Part shown: positions 33,355-42,448 of the stretch, one piece after another
Position numbering within the stretch: the first letter of the stretch is position 1
How the letters are laid out: every line of letters begins with the position of its first letter
DNA from: Chloroflexota bacterium
Lineage (GTDB): Bacteria > Chloroflexota > Anaerolineae > Aggregatilineales > Phototrophicaceae
Reading direction: 5' to 3'
Length of the DNA: 64,000 bases
NCBI GenBank assembly: GCA_013388745.1
Contig: JACAER010000020.1
Span: forward strand, 1 to 64,000
Translations under genes and position numbers: made by a program
Notes under the pieces: model-generated
What the model was told of the DNA's origin: nothing
The model's database searches: none
The model's input: only the letters and a program-made list of their open reading frames with translations

Positions 33355-35040
33355 ATGTTTAAGCGTGCGACTTGGATTTTGCTGGTGCTGGCGTTGGCCG
33401 GGCTGCTGGTGGCTCCCGCTGCGGCGCAGGGTGGCAAAATCGTAACAGTGATTTACGATCAAGAACCGGACAACCTTAACACGTTGTACAGCAACATGTT
33501 CTTTATGGGCATCACCGATGAGCTGTACCTGCCGGGCGCCTGGTCTTACGACAAGGAGCTCAATCTTGTGCCGGAGCTGGCGGTGGAAATCCCCAGCGCG
33601 GAAAACGGCGGCTTTAATGCCGATGGCACTGTCATGACCTTCCAGGTGCGCCAGGATGCGTTCTGGTCGGATGGCGATCAAATCACGGCGGCGGACTTTG
33701 TCTTCACCTATGAGATGACGATGGCGCCGACGAACTCGCCCGCCAGCCGTTCGCCCTTCGACACCAACGTGGTGAGCGTGACCGCGCCGGATGAATTCAC
33801 CGTGGTGACGACCTTCAATGCGCCCTATGCGCCCTGGGCCGCCAACCTGTGGGGCTTCGTTCTGCCCGAACACGTGCTGCGCCCGGTCTTCGAAGCCGAA
33901 GGCACGATCGACAACGCCGAATGGAACACTAACCCCACCGTTTCGGGCGGGCCGTTCATCCTGACCCAGTGGGAAGCCGGCCAGTTCATGCTGTTCAGCC
34001 GCAACGACAGCTATTTCGGCGGCGCGCCGCTGCTGGATAATGTGCTGATCCGCTTCGCGGGCGACAGCGCCGCGCTGACGGCGTCGCTGGCCAACGGCGA
34101 GGCCGACATGGCGACCTTCATCCCGCTTTCCGACGCGCAAATGCTGGAAGCCAGCGGCAACCTGACGCTGGAACTGGTGCCCTCGGGTTACAACGAAAGC
34201 TGGTACTTCAACCAGCGTCCCGGCCTGGGCAATCCCGCGCTGCAAGATGTGCGCGTGCGGCGCGCGCTGATTATGGCCTTTGACCGCGATCAGGTGAATC
34301 TTGACCTGAACGCCGGCCTGCTGACGACACCGGGCAGCTTCTGGGAAAACACGCCTTTCGCCAACCCAGACATTGACGCGCTGCCTTATGATCCCGATAT
34401 GGCGCGCCAACTGCTGACCGAAGCGGGCTGGATTGACGACGACGGCGACGAAGCCAATGTCGCCAACGACCCGACCTTCATCCCCACGCCGCGCGTGGCG
34501 CAGGGCATCGAGGGCATCGCCGATGGTTCGAATCTGTCGCTGCGCTACGCCACGACTCAGCGCCAAATCCGCATCGATACGCAGGCGGTTGCGCAGCAGG
34601 CGCTGGCGCGTGTCGGCGTGATCGTTGAACTGTTCAATTACCCCGGCGATGTGTACTTCGGCACGGTAGCCGAAGGCGGCATCCTCTCCACCGGACAGTA
34701 CGACATTGCGCAGCTTTCGATCAACCCGGCGTTCCCCGACCCAGACACTACGCGCTTCATCTGCTCAGAAATTCCGACGGATACCGAAGACGGCGCGAAT
34801 GACGCCGGCGTGTGCACGCCAGAACTGGATGCGCTGTTCACGCAGCAGGCGCAGACGGTGGACACGGCGGCGCGTATCGCGATTTTCCACCAGATTGACG
34901 CGATTCTGCATGATCTGGCGATCTGGAACGGCATCTGGACCGACCCGGATGTGTGGGTGTATAACAACCGTGTGCTGGGGCTGGAACTGACCGGCCCGAA
35001 TCCCTTCTGGAACGCGCACGAATGGGATGTTGCGCAGTAA
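33355..35040 (+). CDS. ABC transporter family-5 (peptide-type) substrate-binding protein
   Basis: 561 residues with a cleavable signal peptide (WILLVLALAGLLVAPAAAQ, cleavage after AAA/AQ). No lipobox cysteine is seen, unlike many relatives. The SBP family-5 fold is clear: YDQEPDNLNTLYSNMFF at the start, QVRQDAFWSDGDQITAADF near residue 98 (the family signature), VRRALIMAFDRDQVN near 300. It would bind oligopeptides, nickel or similar ligands outside the membrane. Two permease genes follow. An mRNA hairpin at 35059-35084 separates it from them, the usual arrangement for making more binding protein than permease. Confidence 0.92.
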   Translation: MFKRATWILLVLALAGLLVAPAAAQGGKIVTVIYDQEPDNLNTLYSNMFFMGITDELYLPGAWSYDKELNLVPELAVEIPSAENGGFNADGTVMTFQVRQDAFWSDGDQITAADFVFTYEMTMAPTNSPASRSPFDTNVVSVTAPDEFTVVTTFNAPYAPWAANLWGFVLPEHVLRPVFEAEGTIDNAEWNTNPTVSGGPFILTQWEAGQFMLFSRNDSYFGGAPLLDNVLIRFAGDSAALTASLANGEADMATFIPLSDAQMLEASGNLTLELVPSGYNESWYFNQRPGLGNPALQDVRVRRALIMAFDRDQVNLDLNAGLLTTPGSFWENTPFANPDIDALPYDPDMARQLLTEAGWIDDDGDEANVANDPTFIPTPRVAQGIEGIADGSNLSLRYATTQRQIRIDTQAVAQQALARVGVIVELFNYPGDVYFGTVAEGGILSTGQYDIAQLSINPAFPDPDTTRFICSEIPTDTEDGANDAGVCTPELDALFTQQAQTVDTAARIAIFHQIDAILHDLAIWNGIWTDPDVWVYNNRVLGLELTGPNPFWNAHEWDVAQ

Positions 35041-35058
35041 TTAAAACGCGCTGTTTTG

Positions 35059-35084
35059 AGGGGCGAGGGGCAACCTTCGCCCCT
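35059..35084 (+). other. mRNA hairpin between binding-protein and permease genes
   Basis: AGGGGCGAGG pairs with CCTTCGCCCCT with a one-base bulge. There is no T-run, so it is more likely a 3'-protecting or attenuating hairpin than a full terminator. Confidence 0.5.
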
Positions 35085-35128
35085 TATCGTTCCCCGCGAT
35101 ACGGGTAGCGACGTGTGAGGGGGCTGCC

Positions 35129-36166
35129 ATGACGAAATATATCATGCGACGATTATTACAGGCGATTCCGCTGCTGCTGGTGATCAGCCTCATTCTATTC
35201 TGGTTGTTGCAGCAGGTGAGCGACCCGCTGGCGACGATGGGCGGGCGGGTGCCGCCGCGCCCGGAAGACCGGCAGCGGCTGGCGCGGCAACTGGGCTTAG
35301 ACCAGCCGATTCATATGCAGTATATCTATTGGCTGATCGGCAATGATTGGACGCTGGTAGACCGCGACGGCGACGGCACGCCGGAAACGCCGGGCGAACG
35401 GCGCGGGGTGCTGCGCGGCGATTTTGGCGAATCGATCATGGTGCGCGGCAAGCCGGCGCTGGATGTCATTATGGAGAAGCTGCCTAACACGCTGCTGCTG
35501 ATGTTTACCGCCGAAATTGTGATCATCATTCTTTCGCTGGCGATCGGGGTCTATTCGGCGCTCAATCAGTATTCGCTGCTGGATAATGTGTTTACGGCAT
35601 TTTCGTTCATTACGTTTTCGATGCCGATTTTCTGGCTGGCGCTGATGCTGCTGTATATTTTTTCGGTCAACCTGCGCAATATGGGATCGCCGATCTATTT
35701 TCCGTCGATCGGCATGTATGATGTGGTGGCGGGGCCAACGTTGCAGCAGGTGGCGTGGCATATGGTGCTGCCGGTGATGACTATCGCGCTCATCAGTATC
35801 GCGGGCTACAGCCGTTATATCCGTTCGGTGATGCTGGAAGTGCTGTCGTCGGATTACATTCGTACAGCGCGCGCCAAGGGTATCAGCCAGAACCGCGTGC
35901 TGTATGTCCATGCGCTGAAAAACGCTTCGCTGCCGCTGGTCACGCTGATCGGGCTGGATTTGCCGCTGCTGCTGGGGGGCGCGGTGGTCACAGAGCGCAT
36001 TTTTGGCTGGCCGGGCATGGGATCGACCTATATCACACATCTGGATCGCTCGGATTTTCCGGTGCTGATGGCGATTCTGATGATGATTTCGGCGGCGGTG
36101 GTGGTTTTTCAATTGTTGACTGATATTGTGTATACGTGGCTCGATCCGCGTATTCGCTACAGCTAG
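35129..36166 (+). CDS. ABC transporter permease, DppB type
   Basis: 345 residues. The first membrane segment (LLQAIPLLLVISLILFWLL) is followed by an outside loop that carries DRDGDGTPETPGERRGVLRG, an Asp/Gly-rich insertion like a calcium-binding loop. Five more membrane segments form the BPD-type permease core; the EAA loop is YIRTARAKGISQNRVLYVH, which contacts the ATPase. The end FGWPGMGSTYITHLDRSDFP is the DppB hallmark. It pairs with the DppC-type gene 9 bp downstream. The ATPase subunits are not in the window. Confidence 0.93.
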   Translation: MTKYIMRRLLQAIPLLLVISLILFWLLQQVSDPLATMGGRVPPRPEDRQRLARQLGLDQPIHMQYIYWLIGNDWTLVDRDGDGTPETPGERRGVLRGDFGESIMVRGKPALDVIMEKLPNTLLLMFTAEIVIIILSLAIGVYSALNQYSLLDNVFTAFSFITFSMPIFWLALMLLYIFSVNLRNMGSPIYFPSIGMYDVVAGPTLQQVAWHMVLPVMTIALISIAGYSRYIRSVMLEVLSSDYIRTARAKGISQNRVLYVHALKNASLPLVTLIGLDLPLLLGGAVVTERIFGWPGMGSTYITHLDRSDFPVLMAILMMISAAVVVFQLLTDIVYTWLDPRIRYS

Positions 36167-36175
36167 GGGGACGGC

Positions 36176-37126
36176 ATGGCAGCAAAGGCGGAGCCTATAA
36201 GTCTGCGCCCGCAAAGCGGCGCGCGTGTCAAGCCGGATTCGCTGTGGCGCATGGCGCTGCGGCGCTACCGCCGCCACCGCATGGCGATGCTGGGTTTTTT
36301 CATGCTGATCGGTATCATGCTGTATGTCGTGGTCGGTTCTTTTATTTTTACAGAAAATTACGCCAACTTCAACGATACCACGCAGCGGCTGCGCCCGCCT
36401 TCTGCCGCGCATCCGTTTGGCACAGACAGCATCGGGCGCGATGTGCTGGCGCGCACGATTTACGGCGGCCAGATTTCGCTGATTATCGGCGTGCTGGCAA
36501 TGCTGGTGTCGATCACGATGGGGACGCTGATCGGCGCGCTGGCTGGCTACTTCGGCGGGCTGCTCGACGCTGTTCTGATGCGCATCACCGAGGCGATTGT
36601 CAGCATTCCGTTGATTCTGATTTTGCTGCTGATGGCGAAGGTGCTGGGCGGGCGACTGGCGGATATTGAGCTGTTCGGGCGGACGTTCAGCGGCAGTGTG
36701 ATTGTGATCGTGACGATCGTGGGCATTACGAGTTGGACGACGCTGGCGCGCATTGTGCGGGCATCGTTTTTGTCGCTCAAAGAGATGGAATTCGTGACGG
36801 CGGCGCGCGCGCTGGGGGTGCCGAACTGGCGTATTATCGCCGGCCACATTCTGCCTAATACGATTGCGCCGATTATGGTCGCGGCGACGCTGGGGGTGGC
36901 GGGGGCGATTTTGCAGGAAGCGTATATCAGCTTTTTCGGGCTGGGCGTGCAGGCGCCGACCGCCAGTTGGGGCAATATGCTCAACGGGGCGAACCAGTAT
37001 CTCCAGAGCGCGCCGTGGCTGTGGTTTTATCCCGGTCTGTTGTTGGTGTTTACGGTGATGAGTATCAATTTCGTGGGCGACGGGCTGCGCGATGCGCTCG
37101 ATCCGCGCGGCGATAAGAAGTTGTAG
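36176..37126 (+). CDS. ABC transporter permease, DppC type
   Basis: 316 residues, six membrane segments. A cytosolic N-terminus with basic residues (ALRRYRRHRMAMLGFFML) leads to segment 1. The hallmarks of DppC are present: HPFGTDSIGRDVLARTIYGG, then the EAA loop VTAARALGVPNWRIIAGHIL, and YISFFGLGVQAPTASWGNML. It forms the inner-membrane channel with the DppB-type protein. A palindromic repeat follows its stop, and no ATPase gene follows; family ATPases are often encoded elsewhere. Confidence 0.93.
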   Translation: MAAKAEPISLRPQSGARVKPDSLWRMALRRYRRHRMAMLGFFMLIGIMLYVVVGSFIFTENYANFNDTTQRLRPPSAAHPFGTDSIGRDVLARTIYGGQISLIIGVLAMLVSITMGTLIGALAGYFGGLLDAVLMRITEAIVSIPLILILLLMAKVLGGRLADIELFGRTFSGSVIVIVTIVGITSWTTLARIVRASFLSLKEMEFVTAARALGVPNWRIIAGHILPNTIAPIMVAATLGVAGAILQEAYISFFGLGVQAPTASWGNMLNGANQYLQSAPWLWFYPGLLLVFTVMSINFVGDGLRDALDPRGDKKL

Positions 37127-37179
37127 GCGGTTTTCTTCTGCTGCACGTCAGGGGGCACAGGTGGGGGACGCCCGCCTGA

Positions 37180-37260
37180 ACCTCACCCCCCGGCCCCCTC
37201 TCCATGTGCGGGATGTGAGCGTTAGGGCAGATTCGCCACATGGAGAGGGGGAGAGATCAG
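37180..37260 (+). repeat. Short palindromic repeat, copy 1
   Basis: Starts CCTCACCCCCCGGCCCCC. A perfect 15-bp inverted repeat pairs CCCCCTCTCCATGTG (37194-37208) with CACATGGAGAGGGGG (37237-37251). It lies between the ends of two convergent genes and could act as a transcription stop. Confidence 0.85.
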
Positions 37261-37325
37261 GTTCACCGTTGCAAAACGGGTGCGCGGCGGGGGGCGACTA
37301 ATGGAATCGTCCCTTTTTTGTGTGT

Positions 37326-38489
37326 TTAGGGGGGGGGCGTGGGGGTGTATGTCGGGTAGGAGTCCGGCGGCAGGCTGGGCGCAGGTGTTGGCAGATAACC
37401 GCTGATATAGGGCACATCGGCGCACGTTCCTGTGATGACAAGCTGCGCAGCAGGCACCCAACCGGTGGTACTGTCGGGCGCTTGCACGAATATCCAGCCG
37501 TTGTCGCTGCTCGCCAGGACGGCGACTTTTTCGTTGGCGGCGATGCGTCCGGTGAGCGGGGCGGTGTCGTAGGGGTCGGGACGCACGAGCATTTCAAGGC
37601 TGCTGCTGGCGGTGCAGGGCGCGGGTGTAGCAGGCAGGGTGGCGGAGGGCAGCGGGATTTGCGCGCAGTCGCCGCCGGCGAGCAAAATTTGTGTGCCCCA
37701 CACCCAGCCGGGCAGGTTGATGTTCGGGGCGAAGACTTCGTACCAGCCGCTGCCATCGGCCACGATCACGTTCACCCACTGGTTAATGCGCAGCGTATCC
37801 ACGACTTCGCTGGAACCGGGCGTGCGGTAAATCGGCACATCATCGAGGTTCGCGGCGCGCGCCACACAGCCGAAAACGGGCGTGGGTTCGAGCAAAGGCG
37901 TGTCACTACCGCCGCCAAACGCGGCGATCGGCGCTATAGGCGTCAGGGTTGGGCGCGGGGCAGGCGGGGTGTCGCTGGGGCGGGCGGCCACCATGATGCC
38001 ACCCGGCGTGTTGGTGACTAAGGTCAGGGTGGCCGATAAAATGCCGAGATCGCTGCGGGTGGGGGTAACGGGGGCGGTCAGCAGCACGCTGGTGACGTTC
38101 AGGCCGCCGCTTTCGCGCGCGTGCTGGTCGCGAACACGCCCGGCCATGAACGCAATCAACGCGCCCACCAGCAGCACAGCAGCCAACGACGCGGCCAGCG
38201 AGACCAGTCCCAGTGCGCGTCGTGTGCGGCGTGGGCCGGCGCGGGAGGCAGCGCCCGGCGCGGCATGAGACACCGCCTGTCCGGGCAGCAGCTCATAGCG
38301 CGGCATGGGCAGCGTGTGAGTCCAGCTCTGCGCTTCGGCGCGCACGGCGTCACCGATGACGCGCCATTCCATCAGTGCCTGGCGGCAGAGTTCGCAGCCT
38401 GCCAGGTGCTGTTCCAAAGCCGCGCGCTCGGAGGCGTCCAGAGTGCCAGCGGCGTAAAAGGGCAGCAGGTCTTCCCATTGTTGGTGCAT
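37326..38489 (-). CDS. Zinc-finger anti-sigma factor with extracellular SH3-like repeats
   Basis: 387 residues from the ATG at 38489. The cytosolic N-terminus is a zinc-finger anti-sigma domain: LLPFYAAGTLDASERAALEQ then HLAGCELCRQAL, the H...CxxC motif. One membrane segment (LVSLAASLAAVLLVGALIAF) lies at about 120-142. Outside are a Thr/Pro linker and two bacterial SH3-like units: DDVPIYRTPGSSEVVDTL ... GWYEVFAPNINLPGWV, and VRPDPYDTAPLTGRIAANE ... GWIFVQAPDSTTGWVP. The tail is Pro/Thr-rich (YPTYTPTPPP). The sigma gene ends 4 bp upstream, so the two are one unit. SH3-like units may contact cell wall or glycan. Confidence 0.88.
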   Translation of the reverse strand: MHQQWEDLLPFYAAGTLDASERAALEQHLAGCELCRQALMEWRVIGDAVRAEAQSWTHTLPMPRYELLPGQAVSHAAPGAASRAGPRRTRRALGLVSLAASLAAVLLVGALIAFMAGRVRDQHARESGGLNVTSVLLTAPVTPTRSDLGILSATLTLVTNTPGGIMVAARPSDTPPAPRPTLTPIAPIAAFGGGSDTPLLEPTPVFGCVARAANLDDVPIYRTPGSSEVVDTLRINQWVNVIVADGSGWYEVFAPNINLPGWVWGTQILLAGGDCAQIPLPSATLPATPAPCTASSSLEMLVRPDPYDTAPLTGRIAANEKVAVLASSDNGWIFVQAPDSTTGWVPAAQLVITGTCADVPYISGYLPTPAPSLPPDSYPTYTPTPPP

Positions 38490-38493
38490 CTTC

Positions 38494-39054
38494 CTAAAGT
38501 CCTCTCTGCTGTAAGACGCGGCGCAGCATCTCCTTTGCGCGGTACAGCCGGCTTTTGACCGTGCCATCGCTGATTCCCAGAACTTGCGCCACTTCGGTGG
38601 GCGTCATCTGCTGGTAAAAGACCAACAGCAGCACCTCACGCTGCGGGGCGGGCAAGTGGTGCAGCGCGGCGCGCACCTTGTCCTGCGCTTCCAGCTTTTC
38701 CACTTTTTCCAGCGGTCCGGTATCACCACCGCTGAGCGCTTCGTCCAACAGTGTGAGGGTCGGGCGGTGTTTGCGCTGGAGGTTGGTGGCGCGGTTGCGC
38801 GCGATCACAAACAGCCAGGTGCGGATGCTGCTTTCGTGGCGAAAATTGTGCGCCTCGCGCCAGGCGGCCATCATCGTATCTTGCAAGACCTCCTCCGCGC
38901 TCTGGCGGTCGCCCAGGCGCGCGATCAGAAAACTGAGCAGCGCCGCGCCATGCCGCGCGTACAATGCGTCCAGCGCGCGCACATCGCCCGCGGCGATGCC
39001 GTGCATCAGGGGTGTATCCGGGTCAACCTGTTGTCGTTGTTCCGCCATACCCAT
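38494..39054 (-). CDS. ECF-type RNA polymerase sigma factor
   Basis: 186 residues, ATG at 39054 (another at 39048). Region 2: YARHGAALLSFLIARLGD, AEEVLQDTMMAAWREAHNF and IRTWLFVIARNRATNLQ. Region 4: LPAPQREVLLLVFYQQMTPT and EVAQVLGISDGTVKSRLYRA, a typical helix-turn-helix. It directs RNA polymerase to stress or envelope promoters and is held by the zinc-finger anti-sigma factor encoded right after it. Confidence 0.94.
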   Translation of the reverse strand: MGMAEQRQQVDPDTPLMHGIAAGDVRALDALYARHGAALLSFLIARLGDRQSAEEVLQDTMMAAWREAHNFRHESSIRTWLFVIARNRATNLQRKHRPTLTLLDEALSGGDTGPLEKVEKLEAQDKVRAALHHLPAPQREVLLLVFYQQMTPTEVAQVLGISDGTVKSRLYRAKEMLRRVLQQRGL

Positions 39055-39222
39055 AACTTGTCCGCCCTTTCTGCCCCTATAGACAATCGCAGCGGGCTTT
39101 ACGTTCCATTTTACGTACTCATAACAAAGAAATGCAGCATCGATGCTGTAACCTTAGCCCACAGGCCTACATCCCCGCTGCACTCCCCCGGCTTTACAGG
39201 GGCAGGCATAGCAGGGCCGGGT

Positions 39223-39296
39223 GCGGCGGCGCCGCCTGTGGCTAAAGCCGACAGGCTGAGCGCCTGGGCGGTAAGCCCACTGAAGGGGCTGGAAAA
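39223..39296 (+). repeat. Interspersed repeat core, long form, copy 2
   Basis: The block gccgcctgtggctaaagcc, then acaggctgag, ggcggtaagcccact and aaggggctg matches the core of the copies at 49.7 kb (same orientation) and 0.25 kb (opposite orientation). Confidence 0.75.
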
Positions 39297-39382
39297 GCAC
39301 GCGGGGGTTTCGCGCCGTCTGCCAGGCACGCGGATACGCTAAGAGCATACCGCAGCGTAAACATCCCCAACCCGCGCGCCGC

Positions 39383-39453
39383 TCCCCCTCTCCATGTCGC
39401 GCGTATTCCCTGACACAGCAGCTCCTGACATGGAGAGGGGGCCGGGGGGTGAG
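39383..39453 (-). repeat. Short palindromic repeat, copy 2
   Basis: A 15-bp perfect inverted repeat, CCCCCTCTCCATGTC (39383-39397) with GACATGGAGAGGGGG (39426-39440), then CCGGGGGGTGAGG, the reverse complement of the standard end. Together with the core repeat it fills the 494-bp gap 39055-39548, where I see no gene. Confidence 0.85.
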
Positions 39454-39548
39454 GTTTGTGCAGGCGTTCCCCTTCAACGCCCCCAGACACGAAAACCTCT
39501 CGGTCAGGTTGACCGAGAGGCGCGCGCGACTCACTGATGCGCGCGGGG

Positions 39549-40643
39549 TTAATTGCTGCCGCTGCGGACCGTCCCCGCCGGAACGAACGTCAGCGTCTGG
39601 CCGTCGCTCGTGGCGATCGTCAGGCGTTCGCCGCGCAGGTCGATACGTTCGGCGGCTTCCAGTGCCGCGAAGTACGCGCCTTCCTGCTGCATCAGCGCTT
39701 CGGCGCACGCCATGCGCGTGCTGACCACCACCTCGAAGCGGATGGCCGTGCCCGTCAGCGTGTAGCTGCTGCTGTACTGGTTGCAGCCGCCGCTGCCGCT
39801 CACGCCGTTGGCCGCGTCAAATTGCAGCGTGATCGCGCTGCTGACCGGCGTCTCGTCGATACTTTCGAGCTGCCAGGCCGTGCCGGCGACGGCGATCACA
39901 CGCTGAAAAATCAGCGTTTCGCCGTTTGCCCCATAGCGGATCGTCAGCAAATCATCTTCGATGTGGTAGCCCGTCGCGGCGGCCAGCGCCGTCAGGTAGG
40001 CGTCTTCCTGCTGCATCAGGCTTTCATCCAGACACGCCATTTCGGTACGGACGATTTCGGCGAATGACAGGGTGTCGCCGTCGATAGTATAAGCGCCGCC
40101 ATACGGGTTGCAGCCGCCGACGCCCATCGCATTACCCGCAGCGTCGAATTCCAGCGAGATTTCGCTGCCAGCGACAACCGGCTCTGCGCCGAAAGCCGCC
40201 AACTGCCACTGCGTGCCGGGCAGCGCCGGCGCGGGGTCGAAGACCAGCGTATCGCCGCTGCCGTAGGTGATGACCAACTGGCCGTCCACAATCGCATAAG
40301 CCGTCGCCGCTTGCAGCGCGGTCAGATACGCACTTTCCTGTTCCATCACCCTGCTGTCCAGACACGCCATCATGGTGCTGACCAAATCAGTGAAGGCGAT
40401 AGCGCCATTGACGCCGAGCGTGTAGCTGCCGCCGTAAAAATTGCAGCCGCTGCTGCCGCCAGCGCTGCTCGCCGCGCCAAAATCGAGAGTCACGCGCGCG
40501 GCTTCGAGAACCTCTTCACCGGCGATCGACACCAACAGCCAGCGCGTGCCCGCCAGATCGTCGGCGGCCTGCTGCGCGAACACCGCCACGGGCAGCGCCG
40601 CCAGCAGCGCAAACAACAGCGTGAAAAAGATACGGTAACGCAT
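39549..40643 (-). CDS. Secreted protein with three META/HslJ domains
   Basis: 364 residues with a signal peptide (FFTLLFALLAALPVAVFAQQ). Three tandem META domains follow, at about 28-140, 140-255 and 255-360. Each shows a W-L/W-Q opening (GTRWLLVSI, GTQWQLAAF, GTAWQLESI), the core GCN.Y (SSGCNFYGGSYT, VGGCNPYGGAYT, GSGGCNQYSSSYT) and a C-terminal helix (MACLDSRVMEQESAYLTAL and close copies). META/HslJ domains are small secreted or periplasmic folds linked to heat or novobiocin resistance in E. coli. A triplicated form suggests a binding or scaffolding role. Located outside the membrane. Confidence 0.9.
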   Translation of the reverse strand: MRYRIFFTLLFALLAALPVAVFAQQAADDLAGTRWLLVSIAGEEVLEAARVTLDFGAASSAGGSSGCNFYGGSYTLGVNGAIAFTDLVSTMMACLDSRVMEQESAYLTALQAATAYAIVDGQLVITYGSGDTLVFDPAPALPGTQWQLAAFGAEPVVAGSEISLEFDAAGNAMGVGGCNPYGGAYTIDGDTLSFAEIVRTEMACLDESLMQQEDAYLTALAAATGYHIEDDLLTIRYGANGETLIFQRVIAVAGTAWQLESIDETPVSSAITLQFDAANGVSGSGGCNQYSSSYTLTGTAIRFEVVVSTRMACAEALMQQEGAYFAALEAAERIDLRGERLTIATSDGQTLTFVPAGTVRSGSN

Positions 40644-40998
40644 AGTGGATTGTGCTCCTCAACTTGTTTTTGCTGGCCGTGCATCAGCGCCAGCGTGATC
40701 GGATTATGCGCCTAAGACGCGGCGCGCACAGCTTTTGTTCCATAAAAGAAGCCGCACAGCTTTTTTAAGCCGCCATCCCCACAGCGTGTATGTAATCGTT
40801 TACATAAAGCATTCGCCGCGCGCACAGCGGCCATAAAAGACTAAAAGCTGTTGATGTGGGCGTTGAGGCCCGGATAGGGATTTTTCGCCAGGTGAATAGG
40901 CACAGCCGCGCTGCTCACAGACTGTTTTTGCGAGTACAATGTGGTCTGCTTATATCGTCTGCTTAACAGTAGCACATTTTTGATGAAGGACACTTTTT
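40644..40998. other. Divergent intergenic region
   Basis: 355 bp between the META gene and aldehyde dehydrogenase. It contains the GalR/LacI-like operator at 40789-40806 and a repeated gccgcacagcttttt motif (40750 region). No gene is visible. Confidence 0.5.
40789..40806. promoter_or_regulatory. LacI/GalR-type operator
   Basis: TATGTAA-TCGT-TTACATA, an 18-bp perfect palindrome with the central CG. It matches the classic LacI/GalR consensus TGTAANCGNTTACA at every fixed base. It lies in the divergent region, 192 bp before the aldehyde dehydrogenase and 145 bp before the META gene. No LacI-family gene is in the window. Confidence 0.7.
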
Positions 40999-42369
40999 AT
41001 GGCCGAGATACGCAGCCCTTACGATGACAGTGTGATCGCCGCCGTGCCTGATATGGACGAGGCGCAGGTACGCGCGGCGCTGAGCCGGGCGGCGCAGGCG
41101 CAAAAACCCCTGGCAGAGATGCCTGCTCACCGGCGCGGCGCGATTCTGAACGCGGCGGCGCGCATGTTGGAGCAGCAAAGCGAAGAAACAGCGCGCATCA
41201 TGGCGCGCGAAAGCGGCAAACCGCTGAAGTACACGCGCGGCGAAGTGGCGCGCGGCGTGGACACCTTCAACATCGCGGCGGACGAGGCGCGGCGGCTGCA
41301 CGGCGAAACCATCCCGATGGACGCCGTAGCGGGCGGGGTGGGGCGTATCGGCTACTACGTGCGCGTGCCGGTGGGCATCATCGGCGCCATCACCCCGTTC
41401 AATTTCCCGCTCAACCTGGTCGCCCACAAGGTCGCGCCGGCCATCGCGGCGGGCTGCCCGATCGTGCTCAAGCCAGCGCCGCAGACCCCGCTGACGGCTT
41501 TACGGCTGGCCGAAATTGTGCGCGAAGCCGGGCTGCCAGAGGGCGGCTTCGAGGTCGTGACAGGCGGCGTGGACGTGGGGCGCTGGCTGACGACCGACGC
41601 GCGCGTGGCGATGATCAGCTTCACGGGGAGCGTCCCGGTGGCGCATGAAATCAGCAAGACGGCAGGCATCCGGCGCGTTACGCTGGAACTGGGGGGCAAC
41701 GCGGCGACAGTGATCGACGCGGACGCGAACTTAACAGCAGCGGTCAACCGCACGGTGTGGGGCAGCTTCGCCTACAGCGGGCAGGTGTGTATCAGCGTGC
41801 AGCGCATTTATGTTCACAGCAGCCGCTACGACGAGTTCCGCGAGCAGTTTATCGGCACGACGCGCAAGCTGGTCATGGGCGACCCGCTCGACGAAAAAAC
41901 TGACATCGGACCGCTGGTGAGCGATGGGGCGGCGGCGCGCGTGGAGGCGTGGATTCGTGAGGCGGTGGAGCAGGGGGCGCAGATCGCGGTAGGCGGGATG
42001 CGCGCCGGGCGTATGTTCCAGCCGACGGTACTGGAAAAGGTCGATCCGGCCATGCAGGTGATGTGTAATGAAGTGTTCGGGCCGGTGGTGAGCCTGATCC
42101 CGTTCGATGATTTTGAGGCGGCGCTGGCGCAGGCCGATGATTCAACCTTTGGCTTGCAAGCGGGGGTCTATACCCATAATCTGAACCACGCCATGCGGGC
42201 CGTACAGCGCTTGAACGTGGGCGGGGTGATGATTAACGATGTGCCCACCTTCCGTATTGACCAGATGCCCTACGGGGGCATGAAAGACAGCGGCGTGGGG
42301 CGCGAGGGACCGCGTTTCGCCATCGAGGAGATGACGAATCTCAAGATGGTGGTCATCAACACCTTGTGA
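40999..42369 (+). CDS. NAD(P)-dependent aldehyde dehydrogenase
   Basis: 456 residues, slightly short for the superfamily. The cofactor site is visible in GIIGAITPFNFPLNLVAHK and CPIVLKPAPQTPLTALRL; the Rossmann loop is ISFTGSVPVAHEIS. The general base glutamate is in VTLELGGNAATV and the catalytic cysteine in YSGQVCISVQRIYV. NEVFGPVVSLIPF and YGGMKDSGVGREGPRFAIEE complete the motifs. The layout resembles lactaldehyde, succinate-semialdehyde and non-phosphorylating glyceraldehyde-3-phosphate dehydrogenases; the substrate cannot be fixed. The upstream LacI/GalR-type operator suggests sugar-linked control. Confidence 0.92.
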   Translation: MAEIRSPYDDSVIAAVPDMDEAQVRAALSRAAQAQKPLAEMPAHRRGAILNAAARMLEQQSEETARIMARESGKPLKYTRGEVARGVDTFNIAADEARRLHGETIPMDAVAGGVGRIGYYVRVPVGIIGAITPFNFPLNLVAHKVAPAIAAGCPIVLKPAPQTPLTALRLAEIVREAGLPEGGFEVVTGGVDVGRWLTTDARVAMISFTGSVPVAHEISKTAGIRRVTLELGGNAATVIDADANLTAAVNRTVWGSFAYSGQVCISVQRIYVHSSRYDEFREQFIGTTRKLVMGDPLDEKTDIGPLVSDGAAARVEAWIREAVEQGAQIAVGGMRAGRMFQPTVLEKVDPAMQVMCNEVFGPVVSLIPFDDFEAALAQADDSTFGLQAGVYTHNLNHAMRAVQRLNVGGVMINDVPTFRIDQMPYGGMKDSGVGREGPRFAIEEMTNLKMVVINTL

Positions 42370-42448
42370 CACGCTGCCGATTTTAAAGATGCTGGCGGGC
42401 TTTTGGGGGGGGCGCTGCCGCTGAAAACGCAAAAAACGGCAGTACACA

